Source of the DNA: Lineus longissimus
Taxonomy: Eukaryota; Nemertea; Pilidiophora; Heteronemertea; Lineidae
Direction of reading: 5' to 3'
DNA length: 64,000 nucleotides
Assembly: GCF_910592395.1 (NCBI RefSeq)
Contig: NC_088318.1
Span: forward strand, 18,166,349 to 18,230,348
This document shows positions 45,501 to 60,500 of this stretch, in pieces. Made by a program: the position numbers and the translations under genes. The notes under the pieces were generated by a model. The model did not search any database and was not told the origin of the DNA. It saw only the letters and a list, made by a program, of their open reading frames with translations. How positions within the stretch are numbered: the first letter of the stretch is position 1; each line of letters opens with the position of its first letter.

Positions 45501-48500
45501 TCCAATTTAACAGGGAAATACGAAGCATACAATTATTTCCTTACGAAGCATAAAACAATATCGAAAAACTCATCAAACATGCCGAACGTGATGCCTCCCC
45601 TCTCCAGCCTCATTCACCACACCAGGGTGTATCCCTAGGGAGCCACATCCGAACCCCCTGGGTATTACATGAATCACTGGTTATTGCCGGTTCAAGTCCG
45701 CGGGGAAGCCATTTTAATGCAATTCCTGGCTCCATCCCGCTCTATTAGTTTTGCGAATCTGCAGGGGCTTGTACCCCGGGAGAGCTGGCTCTTGGGAAAG
45801 TTTGCAATTACAAGCAATATGGCAGCTTCGTTCAGGAAACGGGAACGTATGGTTGAGAGATGTATGGAAGGAAAGGTGATTGAGTTCTTGATCATACTGA
45901 GACCTGTAGGGGCCTAAACCATACTGGCTTCAGCAAAAGGTTGCAATTTGTGAACTGCGTGATAGACAGAGATCTCTGGTCAACACTGCGTACAGTGAAA
46001 CCCCGGCCGGTAACACGACCACTCATGGGACCGAGGTTGAATGGTCGCGTTACTCAGGGTGGTCGCGTTAGTGAAGATCGTCATAGCAGGGTGGTCGCCG
46101 ACCGGGGTTCCACCGTCCTTTCTGTTGGACTGGTAATAAATGGGCATTTTTGTCAGATGGCAGTAACACACTTCCAGTTTTGAGGCAGTCCGATGTGCTC
46201 AATCAGACAAAATGCATACTTTTTCACCAAATGAATTTGTTCACATAACTCAGACACACACTCTACCAACCAGGATATTCAAGTTCTTGCCACTGAACAC
46301 AGTATGTGTCGATCTAATTTGAACCGTTATCCACATGCGTCCCAGACAGTCTAGGAAGAACCCTGCTGGATGTCTCATCCGATGCTTCCCCGATGCGATC
46401 CCCAGAGCCAAACAAGGCAGTGGGATTACACAAGCAAATGGGTGGAACTCTGTGCAGCGGACACCGACTGGGCCATAGGTCAGATCACAATGGCAGCACA
46501 TTAGGTCGCCAACAGCTGTGGATGCAGATTTCTTAAAGTTGGGGAGTCTGTGAAAAACATCCATCGCTGAAATGGACTCCCGCCGAAATTTGTTTCTAGG
46601 TAGAGACAGCTTCATCCTAGAATGCTCAAACCACCTGTGTGGGTGAAATCTGCCTCGAATATAAACAGAATATGGTGAATTTCAAAGTTAGGTCAAAGTT
46701 TCTTCATTTCAATTTAACTTGAATGAACACTGCGCACTGACTGTACAGGAATGTGTGGATTCTGTCCAACTCAACATAACAATGGCCAGCTCTTGATAAC
46801 AGAGATTACATTCATAACTGAAATTAAAGAAATCGCTCTGAAACGATACTGTTATTAGGTGAAGTTGGATACTATGATTTGGGGGCAATATTTATTACAA
46901 ATAGAGTATTGATGTGTTTGATTTTGTCATTAAGCTGAATGATAAAGCTGAAGGAGTTTGCTCGGGGAGGATGGAGTCTGGTGCAGCAGTCCAGAAAGTC
47001 TACTCAGAAATAGGCTTCAGAATTCAGGGTTTGTTCTCAAACATCTATTTGAGGTATATATGTTCAATAATGTCAGTTATTTACGGATAAAACCACCAAC
47101 AGACTCAAGAATTTTGAAATTGATGTCATACTTGTAAAGCCTTGACAGTCCAGAAGCGATGAGGACCATGTCAACCCGGGTGGGGACATATTCTTGCCCA
47201 ATATCATCAAAAGATGATAAACATACTAGCGTATGTGGGCGCACATCCTGTGTTGGTCCCAAAGGAGATGAACTCCGTGGCTTTAATCCCACGATCATGG
47301 GTGGCACATTGTTACACCAGTCTCCCCTTTCAACTGCATACAGAATTTTATGAACTGCTCCCCTGGGGCACAGATTAAAACTCTCTCAATTTTCGGAAAC
47401 GATTCCGAAACGACTCTCGAGTTTCATGTCACATGCAGACTGGGTAACCAATGTCGGCATCGGCGGGGGACCACGTTACCATGACGACATGCACCCTCGG
47501 CGCGATGGCCTGTCCCAGGGGGGAAATAAAATCATGATTAAAGCTACTCAGGCAAAATATATTATCGTCAGGTGAGTTGGCCAAAAGGCTTTGAAGGAGA
47601 TGTTGAAAGGCGTTTCAAAGGCGAAGAGAATATGTGATTACTGTTGAAATATTCCGTCTTTTTAACCCATTCATGAAACAAGCTGATATAATAATCATTT
47701 AAGGGTTGAAGAAGATGACTCAAAAGTTACTGACCTCCATCTCAATTATAAAGTTGCAAAGCTCACTTGTAGAGGATGCATGGTTACAGATAACAAAATT
47801 TCTATAAAATTGTCAGATGTACGTGGCCTTTAAATGTGAAAAATGTGCTTGGCGCACTAGACGGAAAAATGATAATAACATTAGGGCCATGGTGCATTGA
47901 TACATTAGGACCCTAGGGACCAGGCTGCATATTACATGGGAAGGGCAAGCTCTTTTACTGAAAGGTCATAAAACACATTTATATATCCAACAGAAGTGAA
48001 AACTTTTAATCAAATTATATGTGTCCCGGAGGTAGCGACCAAAGTTCTAATTCCGCAAAGTAATTTTGCCAAGTCTTAAGCAGAGCTCAAATGACTATCA
48101 GCCAACAGTGCAATAGTTCCTTTGGATGAAACTAGAAAGACTCGAATAACTCCCCAGCGACCCCGAAATTCTTTTCTCGCCCATTTCGGATACATTGTGG
48201 AATAGCCAAGGGCTAATGGCGTTGTCTCATGGGATCTCTCAATCTCTCGTTCACAGTGTAACCGTAGCCGAGCGCCGCGACTTTCTAGGATTATGTATGT
48301 CGTTCCTAACGGTTTATTATGGAGTGTTAATAGGTTTTCAGGGAGACTTTATAGTATTTTTATAGTGCGCTTTAGGATGCGGTTAGAGCTCAACATGAAT
48401 TATGCATGGGGACCCCTTCTCAAAGATTTACTTGTGAGCGGGGTTAAGGGATTTGCAAGTTTTCTCTGTCAATACCCAAAGTGTCCAAGACAATTTGAAA

Positions 48501-51500
48501 AACTCATACCCATGAGCTTTAACTTCACACAACTACATTATCAAACTATATGACTAAGATCCCGGGGACAAGGTATGCAAACAATAATCTAAGACGGGTG
48601 CATATTTTCCTGATTGTTTTAATTAATTGTACAGTAATTATATTGCTTAATTGATGTAGCTCTTCAAGCAAATAGCATAATTATTGAAGGATAATTAAGA
48701 AATGTCAAATACCTTTCTTAATCATGAGTTATACATTTAGATGACTCTTAATTGGAATCTGATGTAATGAATTGCAACAATCTCTGCCTCATTTACACGA
48801 AAAACTGTACAACTCAGTATTGAGTGATGTTTGATGCAAAAGTGCTCTTGTAAATTGAATCACAGCTTCACACAAAACACTCAATTTGTCACAACTCATG
48901 ATATTTGGTTATGGTCATCTCAATTGTGTTTCGTCGCCTGTTCGTCAGATCGCTTGATAGATGATACGACCATACCTGAATTCAGGTTGACAGCCCGTCA
49001 TTGTGACAACTCTTTAAATAGAGATTCACACAAGTTTTGAATAACAAATTATAGACATTGAGCAAATGGACTTGGGATAGATCACTCGCGATAATAACTT
49101 CGTTGAATTGTGACCCTTCTGTTCGGTGACGATGGGTGGGTGGGGTTGGAGAGCTCCGCCATCAGGATCAATTGCTTGGAACTGCACTCTCAATTAACCA
49201 ATCACAACGGGTTATTCTGGCGTAATTGCGGCACCCAAACCGATCATTATGAGACCCGCAGGTATCACGATCAACACCTCGAACAAGGATTTTTTATTCA
49301 TATTTTGTAGTTGATCTCCAGTCATTAATGTACAAGTTCAAATGAGGAGGTTGATTTAAGGATTTTACTGATTTTGTTTTGATCATTTCAGATTCAGCGT
49401 TTTTGTTTTCCCAAGTCATCAGGACAGCAACACCAAGCTTCATCAACCTAATAGTGTAACCATTACATCAGAATTGAAGAATGGACCGAAAAAACATCAT
49501 CAAACAGCACAAAAATACCCAAAGATGGACCGCGTAGTTTCAAAAAATAAAACCGGCCAAACTTCATTAAGAAATAAAGTCGGACTCCATCAACTTGGCA
49601 CAAAGGGAAAATATCTTCTTTTTTTCTAATCAATATTAATGGTCTAGGGCAGTATTAGTATTCCTCAGGGCCCCTGCGAGCTCAACTGGGTATTGTGCAG
49701 TGCTGATTCATGTATGGCTAGGAGCCCAGGGGGCCAACAGAACTGATTTAAAGGTAAAGTTATGGAGGGAAGTTAATTACAAAGTGTGTCCTTGGGGGTC
49801 TACAGGAGAAGAAATGAATTTAGGGTTATTACCCGATGGCTTATTGGGTTGGTCACGAGGCGGAACTAGGGCGACTTGTACATTTTCATGATCGCCGCAT
49901 GGCTTCGTAAACGCCGGGTAGAACCGAGGACGTCAATACAACATCCACATCTCTCTATAACGAATCAAATATCCTGTGCGGGCAGCAGGGAACCAACATG
50001 CTGCGTAGAAATTATGAAACTGAGCTGTGTTCTGGTGGGTTCCGTGGGGATTTCATTATGCTATGTTCATGTGCGACCTGCTAAGCCACCTCGTTTCTGT
50101 TCTATTCTTTGCGAGCCCAGCGTGAGACTTTCCTCTGTTTCTCTGCGAGCTGCTAGCAATTAATCCCAGGGAGCGTATTAGGCCAGACAGCGCTTCATTA
50201 TCGACAGGATACGCCGAGAAATATCCACCGAGGGATAACCATACTGGTGGTGTCGTAATTACGGGCACTCCAACCGACACCTGCCTAGCACAGTGCAATT
50301 CCGTCTGCACCACAGAGTAGCAACCCTCGGTCTCAGGGGGCCAAGATGCGACGGTGGCCATACTGGGTGCAATGAATCATGGGAAGCAAGATGCGAAGAT
50401 GGACGCTATAGGCCAATCAGGGACCTCTTGAGTTGTATCACTAGATGACATTAGAACACGTTACCATTAACCCAAATTAGATCCTGCCATGGAATTTGAC
50501 AATTAACTGATTAGGCTTAACCACCCTTAATTTTGCCGGATCACATCATTTTGTCTGTATGGTACTTGGCATACTGATCGTCCAAAAGAGATTTGTTGGT
50601 AACTAAAAGGGAGCACCTCAAAAGTTACTTGTTCATGTCTTAGAGCACAAACTCAAATGACTTCATTTTATGATGTCATATCCTGGCTGGATTGGCATCC
50701 ACGTATCATTCTAGATGAAAAACATTTGAGCGTTTTACTAAAGTATTTTAATTAGCAAATACAGACAACAGGGGGCCTATGGAGAGCAGTATAATTGCAC
50801 CTGATGTCCTGGAGCGGCCTACCAGGACTTGATCGCGGGGAATTAATGGTCCCCGAGGAACAACAGATAAAATATTCCAAACATTTTTGAAGAAGCGGGG
50901 AGCACTTTAACAAGAGGCATGCTTGCTGAGCGCACACCGAGGGGTCTGGCAGAAGGCTCAGCATCGACTCCTCTGAGGCCCATTTAGGTGCAAAGATCAA
51001 AGTCCGGTGATGAGGTAGTGGGTACCCTTGGGGTGTCCGCCTCATTTATTACCTCGCTTCACATACATAATCTTCCATCTTGCCTATAAATGTATTAGAA
51101 TAAAATGTCTCGGAATTCACTTTAAATATCTGAATTATAGATATATCAAATGTGTGAGATTCGAACATCCTTAACTTGGCCAGTGGCGTCATTCTTCACC
51201 GGGGATCACCGCAGGACGCCGTGTGCTTTTGACCTCGGATGTGATTATGTCTGGATCCGCAGGGTGTACCCCACTGAGTGACCAATCGTTACAGTCCAGT
51301 CATTATGAAGATCGCTCTCTCATGTGGTGACACTGAGATACGAAATGTTGGGAAGAATTCATTTGAAGGCAGGGCGGCCATTTTAAGCAAAGTCTCTCAA
51401 ACTGTGTCATGGCATTCTGGGAGTATGATTTGGCTTACCTAACTGCGTGTAAGACAAATATTTTGTACAAAGTTTTGTATGATTGCTGCACATGATCATC

Positions 51501-54500
51501 AAGGCAACCAATCCCATCAAGGAGCTTGCAAGAAAAAGTTATATTAGGGCAAAACCTAAGAAGATGTTTACAATTACTTCTCATCACAAATATTTCAGAC
51601 CAATTTTTGCACTTTCAAGAACTAACTCATCAGTAATATTTTTACTTTTGTCACTCTACATGTGTATATAAGTTATATTCATTTGCAATTCTAATATTTA
51701 ATTCAGACATATAAGCTTGTGTTCAACATGTTGAAGCATATCAAGTGACTATTAGGAGCTGAAATTCAACACTTGAATAACCATTTTCAGATAGACTTTG
51801 AGGAGTTTCACATTCTCAAGTGGTCTAATATTGAATTGATGTTAGGGTACAATATTCAGTGTCAAACCACGAAAATGTCAAATTCCCCAATTAAAAGTTG
51901 CTATTTTTGCTAATTTTTTCCATTGATTATTGCGTTTGCTGCCGCAATTGAAATTAATATTTTATTCATAACAGTTGAAATTTGACGCTTTTGAAGTCTC
52001 ATTTGCAATGAATTTGCTAAAATTCACAGATTGTGGAACTCAAATTCAAATACATATTGGTTAATATTGAGGGTGGTTCGGCTTTAAATACCAATACTTG
52101 GGAGTTCTGCTACTTAACATTAGCAAATCCATGGGAAATAAACCCATTTAATCCCACACACAGAAATATCAAAACGCTTCATTAAGTCCATAATATTTTT
52201 TATTGGTTTATGAAAACCTAAAGCCGTCAGCGATTATCACTCACCAATTATCCACGAGCCACAGCTTTAGAATTCTAAAGTGGGTGTGACCTCACCCTAA
52301 GCTATAGGTGGCCAAATTATCGTACTATTGTCAAACTAGGACCACCACTTATACCTCATGCAGCGGGAAATCGCATCCGATTCTTGTCCACAGCACTCGA
52401 GGGCACAGCCGGGGCGATGCGACTGTGACTAGCGTACAGTTCTTTCACACTTCGCCACCATCGGCCGGAGTTTGCATGTTCGCCTCCATCCATCTTACTC
52501 CCTGTGGTCATTCTCATCGCCACCTGAATTCCCACCCTTGCCTGTGCGGCAATCATGAATGACCCCCTCCTGATTTCTTGGCCCGGGATTCTTGCACACT
52601 ATGTGGTGGAGGTAGCCATCTGGGAGTGTGCGTGAATTAGGCGTAATTTCCCCTTGGATTGCCATAAAAGGCCAGGAACAGACATTCCGGGGAGACTGGC
52701 CTCCTTAGCCTCGAGGTTGGCTGCCAGTCGAGGAAAGTTGTCCGTTTCAGAAAACAGCTGACTTCAGGTATGACCAAAAGAAACCTCTCCATTTCCATGA
52801 AATTTCGTTTGGAGGGGAATACACCTACAATGGTCCTGGATGAACAAATTTGCTCTTGTTATGATTGCAATTGAGAGAATATTCCTCAAAAGGGAGTTTC
52901 AAGATATCCTGATGGAGAGAAAACATATCTGGTCAGCAGAACTCTTACAGAATAACGCCAATTGGTACAACTGGAGCATCTCTTCAAAGTTCCCGACTGC
53001 CCTAAACAAGTTAATTGGGAGTCTGAACAACATCATTAGAGCAGGGCACCTCTTACCTTACCAAGTCCAGACTCCTCAATGGATAATTGAGGTCCTTTTC
53101 TATTATTCACTTCTTTGAAACTGGACGCTTTTTCTTTCAGGTTTCAATGTGTTCCAATTGCCAGGCAAATCCATTCTAATTGGCTTATCATTATTTGAGC
53201 AACTTTCATGCGGCTAATTATGACATTGGAACACCCTCCACTCACCAGCCCTTTCTTCAAGCGACTTGGTGCAATGGTCATAGCAACTCAGAACTTTTCA
53301 AGCAGTTGAGGAGGATGAGGCATACAGTGCATTACCCTTAAAGGTCTACACCATTTGTATTTATGTACTTTCTTGAGGTTCAGGTAAAAAAATAATAATA
53401 CTGCCACAGTGTTGTAATATGAACGTGGATTCACAGAATCTTGGCATGTCTAGTATTGGTTTACCAGCCTACACAACACCATTGTTGAAATTCAACTCAA
53501 TAAAGAGCAACAAACTTTTATGCAACCTGCCCACATACGTGTTATCTAATGGGGCTATAGCAGAAGAGGAGTACTTTTACGGCATTAAAATCTTTGAAAT
53601 AACTCCAATGGCCGGTAACCAATATCCTCAAATTAGTCTAACATAAATAATAAATTCCCATTGCATTCAGTCAGACATTTTTCAAAAAATTCAAAAATGG
53701 GTTCGGCTTGTAAAGTGCATTTTGCATCGCAAGTAATGAGGCTTCAAAAAGCGTTATTGCATCTTCCAGTTTGGAGTACAGCAGGCCGTTTCCAATGCAC
53801 AGCCTCCATCTTCAATAACAATTATCCTTTCAAAATAATCTCCAAATTTGTTAGGTTAATTGACGAACTTCAACAATCCTACAGAGTCCTTCGTTCGGCT
53901 AATTTCATGTCAATTGGCGCAACTTCAAACTTGGCTTTGGCGGCGATGGGCCGGCAAAACGGAAGAGCCCTAATTGGCTAATGCACCATCAAATGGTGTC
54001 TCTACTTGAATATGTACTTGGCCGTATCTTTTGGCGATGAGTTCACAAGGAATATCTGAGTTTCAAGTACTTTTATGAGCATTCATATGAATTTGGCCTC
54101 TCCTTTTTGGAGGATCTTCACCGTGATGTGATGCGCATGTCATTTTGGAGTAGGTGACCTCACTTCCGTTTTATCGCATGATAAGTGAATAAGCTCCAGC
54201 CAAGGCCAAGTTTGGTCAGGCCCAGGAAAGTCTCCTGTTTCAGCCATGAAAGGGCCACCAAAATTATGGGTTTTTTAAACCGCTGGATCATAACACAATG
54301 ACTTTGGCCGCAACTGGATCCTTCACCATGCCACTTCTGCACATGGGCCATAATCGTTAGCAAATAATCTCATTGAATTCAAGCATTCTTTCAACTTATT
54401 ATCGACTCATAAGCTAAATTAGCTGAATTAGCTAAAGAAACATGACAATAGAGGAGCCTCTTAACACCAGTTATAGATTGGATTCATTTCTATAAACAAT

Positions 54501-57500
54501 CTGGCTCTAAAGCCATCTCATCAAAACAAGGTTTAAAGACTACTAGCTATTTATATCAATAGAGAACATTATTGCAAGTAAAGAAGAAAGGTGATTAAAA
54601 CCACTATATCCTGAGGTTGAGAGACCACATAACAGACTGGCACAATCATATTAGCTGATTAACACACATTTCAAAATTGCATTGTATTTGAATACTGGAC
54701 TCAGATATCTGAAACAATACATGACTATTTATGAAACTGACAACATGCCAATCAAGACTTGGACAAAGTGCCTTTAATAACAAAACTTCGAACACCGTTG
54801 ATGGGTACCTACTCATCTTGATGCAAGTAATGCTTCTATCAACATGACTTCAAGAGTATAATGCAGACTTTGGAAAAAAGTCGTTATAACATATACCAAG
54901 CTGTATCTGACAGATCTAATGAGTATGACTTCCAACAATCACAGCATCAAGATGTATAATAGATTATTTCAACTACTTGTATGTTTTTGATAGATAAGTT
55001 TGAAGAGAAAAAATAGTCAAATGAGCCTCTTTTGAATTGTATCAGAACTTTTGTATTCTGGTAGCCAACATCAGTAAAAAAAATTTCTCGAGAAAATTAG
55101 CAACGAAACTCACAGTATCTAAATCACCCAAGTTCCTCCCTCGGAAACAACAATCACAATGGATTCCATATTAATCAAAACGTGGTTGACATACGAGGGT
55201 TAATGACAGCCAAGAGACACAGGGCCAGCGTTCCATTATGCTCAGACGCCATTAAAGACCCTTGTCCTGAGGGTCTCTTTCCCCTCTGATAAACCTGACC
55301 CCAGCTGATGACTCCATGAATGTCCAGAATCATCCCATCACAAAAAACAACAGAGTGATGTCCATTATACACAAATCACCGGGGCGCTCCTCAGAGACAC
55401 ACAAACGACACTCAAACTGACAAAGCGGGGAGTTTTTGACCCTGATGACATCAAGGGTGTCATCTTATTTGGTACATAGCTAATGTCCCTCATTTATACT
55501 TGGAATACAATGCCCGTTGTTTGTGGACAAATTCTTTTAAGTTGCGATAATGATGCCTAGAGTGGGTCCCTGAACACATCAAAGGCTTTTTAAATTTGTT
55601 GGGCGTAGCTTGCTTATTTTTCAAAGTGCCGATTGGGATTGTTCGCTTGCATCGATTGTTTTTCCCAAAAGTCTGGATTATGCATCGCCAGGCATCAAGG
55701 AACGTTGTTTGGAACCTGATACACTCGGCGATCTATGATCCGACACACCTCCGTCAGGAGTTACACACTGTTCCGATTCAGAAACTGTTGTTCCGTCACT
55801 TTGTGTGCCACTTGCAACTTCTTGTTCATGATTGTAGAGACTGAATTCACTTCCAAATAGCTATGTTTCATCAAGTTGACCCAGTGGCAATCATGGAAGC
55901 TGCAACTGGTGAGATCCACTGGGGTTAGTCCCTGGTGTTATGGTAGAAGATGGTCAGTCACCTTTTTAACAAGATTGCTGCTACAGTGGAACCTCTATGT
56001 GAAATACTCAGAGGCCCTGAAAGTCAGTGTTGCTTACAAAATATATCCACTCTGCCCCTAACATTTTGAACCTCCACAAATCACCCATAAAAACGTTCCT
56101 AACATTTTGAACCTCCACAAATCACCCATAAAAACGTTTAAAATTCTGCTCAAGGTTCAGCCTTGCCAAGTATAGATTAGTGTTAAGAATTAGATTTACC
56201 TCGTCTAATGAAGGGATCATTTAAAGTCTGCAGGCGCCCCTCTTTAGGGTTACACTAATTGTCGATCATTTTCTCAATCAAGTGATTTTAATGACCCAGA
56301 ATAGAATTTGACCATGAGTTATCCTTGGGAGACTTTAATAAGATTAGGATACTGCTGTGTTGCCAAGAAAAGAGGAGAAATGGAAAGTAAGGCAAGTTTA
56401 ACTTTCTACAGGAGGCCTGCTGGCTTGAAGAGCGACACCGGAGGACATGGGCTTCATGACTATCGTCGACCACTTCGTCAATCAATTGATTGTTTTAAAC
56501 TGCTAGAACAGGTCGAATTGAACTTGACTAGGAGTCATACTAAAATTAAACCAAATTGAAATAGCAGCCAATGTGTTAATGTACCGGTATTCTTCAAAAC
56601 ATTGCAAAAATATTGAATCAAAATATACCAGCAATAAGTTTTTGCTTCCAACCAAGTAACATCAGCTAATCATCCAGTATCCTAGAGTGACAGCCCCAAG
56701 TTTCCTAATGCCCTCCAGTCTTGTCTGGCCCATAAAATTTCTTGCCTGCAAGTGCCAAGGAAGCAAGCTCTTCCATTGCAGGAGTTGTGCTCTTGGCACA
56801 CCAGGCCCCCTCCTCGCCCAGTCGAGTCCTTCACGGCCACCCAGATCTGGTTGGAGGATGCTGGCTAAATAGTCTAATCTAGTTAAGTCAACTCTCCGAC
56901 TATTTTCATTGCAAACATTTGTTGGAGAAGTAAGAATCAGCGACACCAAGAACGGCTGGCTCTTCGCCCATCAAAATATACTCCTGGTCGAAATGTAATA
57001 TCGGTTGTGTGCAATGTCTAATGAAATAATGCCAGATTTGTCCAGGTTTCAGCAAACTCCACCTGACATAATTTTGTGATAAAGTTGTCTTACCCATGTC
57101 CATTCATTCACAAGTATTTTGGGCAATGACATCGCAAGTCCAAACAAAGTTGTTTTAAGGCTATCCCGGTACAAAACCTAAACCACAAGAGAGTTGGGAG
57201 AAGTTGATCAATAAGTTAACGCAGGTTTTGGAAAGATTCACCAGTAGAGTGGGATCAATCCTACGTCCAGATCTATACATCCCTGAGGAACCCAGCCTCC
57301 TTCTTGATTGAATTGCTTCAAGAGACATAACGTCCATTTCAACCAAAGCTAGGCCAAATAATCAATGTAGGGTATCGTGTAGAATTTGCATGAGAATTCT
57401 GACAAACTTGAGGTGATATGATTAATCTGGTTTTATAATATTTCTAAATGAAGAAGCTCACTGGCGTTATGCTAGGTATTCTGTTACCAAGTCCATATCC

Positions 57501-60500
57501 CACTGCCTAAGGATTGCCAGAGTCCCTGAGCGCTCGCCTTTACAGACGCAAGTTCTTTTTCAAAGACCAGCTTTAGTTCTTTGCATGTAATATATCTCTG
57601 TAAATGCCTCCTCCGGAGCACTGTTAGCTTGTTTGAGATTAAGCTAAAACCTCTTGTAGCCTTTCATCCCCCATTCCCAGCAGGCGAGCGCTGAATGACG
57701 CGACTCCATCCAGGGTGAAGGTATACATACGGCGAAAACTCCCAGAGAGGCAACTCTACTGACTAAAACTTCCACAGTCTTTTCAAACACTTTTAAAAAA
57801 GTGTTGTTTTGAAATCAAGGCTTCACTTTGCATTGGAAAGTTTGAATTCTAAATGCCTTTGGTGTATTGTGTATGCGCACAGCGCAAGTTGCTTAATGAG
57901 CTCTCACTGTACGCAGCTAATCCTGGGGGGCTCAATTTCCTAATGTGCGCCTTTGATATATGGTTGTGATATTTCGAACCCGGTCCCGGCAGACGCAGCA
58001 CCCCCCTGGAGACCTGTGTAATCAAGTCATGGGGCTGCCTCAACCTCTTCACAATACACTGAGGGACCACTCGAAAAGATATTTGAAAATATCCTCCAAT
58101 CACTCTCTCGATATCCATGAATAATGAACATGCAGGGTTAAGTCAGACATGGCTGACATAACAAAATAAATTTTGAATTTCGTGTTTGTTTTAAATGATG
58201 CTTTGATGACATCTTGTTCATATGTAAAATACAAACCAAACTTTTCCCAAAACTGGATACCACACACCCGTTTTTAGTTTCGTCAAACTGGATATAAGCA
58301 AGTTTCACCCTAAACAACTCCACCCCGGATCCCCCAACCTAAACTTTTGCTGATACCTTGACCCAACCCAATAACTCAACCATACCTTCCTGACTAACAT
58401 AACCTGAAAACCCAAAGACTCTTCAGTCCAAACTCTTTCCGATCCTGTCTGGCAAAAGAAACTGTGGCAAGGACAGCGAGGAGGGGATTGATAACCTTTT
58501 CAAATTTCAAACCATGTCCCTAATTCGGCCACTAGAGTCATCCGTAACCCCCGCACAGATAGTCAAAGGGTTAAACCTAGTGTTGAAATTCCAGCCCCAA
58601 AGCGCTGAAACAAGCCATGATTTATGCATAGCAGCTTCTCGAGGGGATGGGGGCGAATTTCAAAAATTGATACAAAGCTAAAGTGAGCCCGTTAGGAATT
58701 GGGTCTGTGGATTTCTTTTGCTTCTGTCGCCAATGTACTGCGAGGGTGACCATTAGGGGCTTTGTGGGGAGAAGATACTTAAACAGCCAAGGGAAAACCA
58801 GGACTTTTCACTTCGGTGCTTAGAATGACTAAACTGATTCAAAACGAGTGGGTTTTTTATTGCTGTGGAATGTATACTGATGTTATGCTATACAGTTTGT
58901 TGTTATTAGTGTGGCAGTGGATGAATTACTTGAAAAGAAGTGAAATCATTTCTATAGTTTATTCATGATTCCAAGCCTCAGAGAGCTTCAGCATCTATTC
59001 ATTTCCCAGTCGGAAATGCCAACCTGAGGTGAAGCTGAGTCAACCTGATTCGGTAAAGGAAATGCGAGATTGAATGTCAATTCAGGAACAGCTTGTTGCC
59101 ATCAAAGGCTACATCTACAAAATAACTTCAATGATAAATTCCATCCATCACCGACGCCTTTGACCATTTTGGGAGAACTTTATTCAAAACTTCATGAACA
59201 GTGATCCAAAAACTTCAGTATCAGATGACAAAGTGCGATGCAGTGCTCACATCACTCTGAGGACAACCCAACAAAATGCAGAAATAAAACGTGACAACGC
59301 TACATTATTCCTTCTCGAAACAACTGGAGACTCGTAGAGAATGGAGCGGCCAGTGAATGGTCTCGAGGGAATGAACAAGCTCTGCAAGGTTAATGATTAG
59401 CTAGTCCCGCTTTGAAAATTGACACATGGGCCGTTCTGGGGCGATGAACACTCACAATACGATGATTACCTTCGCAAAGTTTATCACATCAGGAAGAGAC
59501 AGCTACATATAAACAGAAATGTTTCTTCAGGAACAATACAATATGCTCACCAGCGATGGCCCAAAGAGACAGAATTCAGAAAAACTTTGCTACATTTGCT
59601 GCCGATGCTGTGTAATTCAGCACCCATATCACTGGCGATATTTAGTTTCTATCCGGCATGACAAGATACCAACAACTGTCCAGGGAACTTTGATGTCAAC
59701 CAGGACGAATATCCGATAACTTGGACACAATCAAACTGACAGGTGTTGGCATCGTGGACAATTTGCCATTCAATAGGAGGAGAAATAACTTGGGGGTTGT
59801 TGAGTTTTGCATTTTGTTCACGTAAATATCCCAAAACTGACCAGGATGACTCAGTTTTCTTGATGTTAGCTTTATTTCAATCAACACATACATTTATATT
59901 CACTAAATCAAGGTCGATAGTTGGAATCACTGAAAATCTTTCATCTGACTATTCTGTTTACTTTTTTTGTGACCAATCAACACCAGTGCCTATTTTCTGT
60001 CCAGTTGACAGTCATCTTAGATTTTGTTACCCATGTGTATCCTTCTTATGTAGTCCAGGCACAGTCTCTGAGGTCATTTGACCAAGGGGTACAGTATCGT
60101 ATAAGCTCCCCTAAACGGTGAGCTAAAATCTTGGTCTTAAGAAGATTTTTTTAATGCTCCTGTCCTTCAAGAACAATTGCCAAAACCACTTGTAATTCAA
60201 ACCAGTTTAACTCCGGCACAAATATTAATAAGAACTTTCCAAGTTATATGTGCCTCCCTGAGGAAAATTCAATCCAGTCAGCATCTCTTCAACTATTACG
60301 ATTATGTCGAGGAATTCACCAGCAGCACCTTGGGTAATCAAGGAACTGCCACTTGTGGCGGCCATCATGGAATCCCCCAGCAACAGAGGTCATCAACAGT
60401 GTCTGTGTGTCCTGTGGCCAAAACGGCATCATGGAAATCAACCCAGCATTATTTTGTCGCAAATAATTTCTCATGTTGTTGTTTGTGAAAAAAAATTGGA

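Noticed and set aside
46250-46615. Minus-strand 121-codon frame
   Set aside because: It has a few Cys residues but no spacing of a known domain, no splice sites that fit the zinc-finger gene and no homology I recognise.
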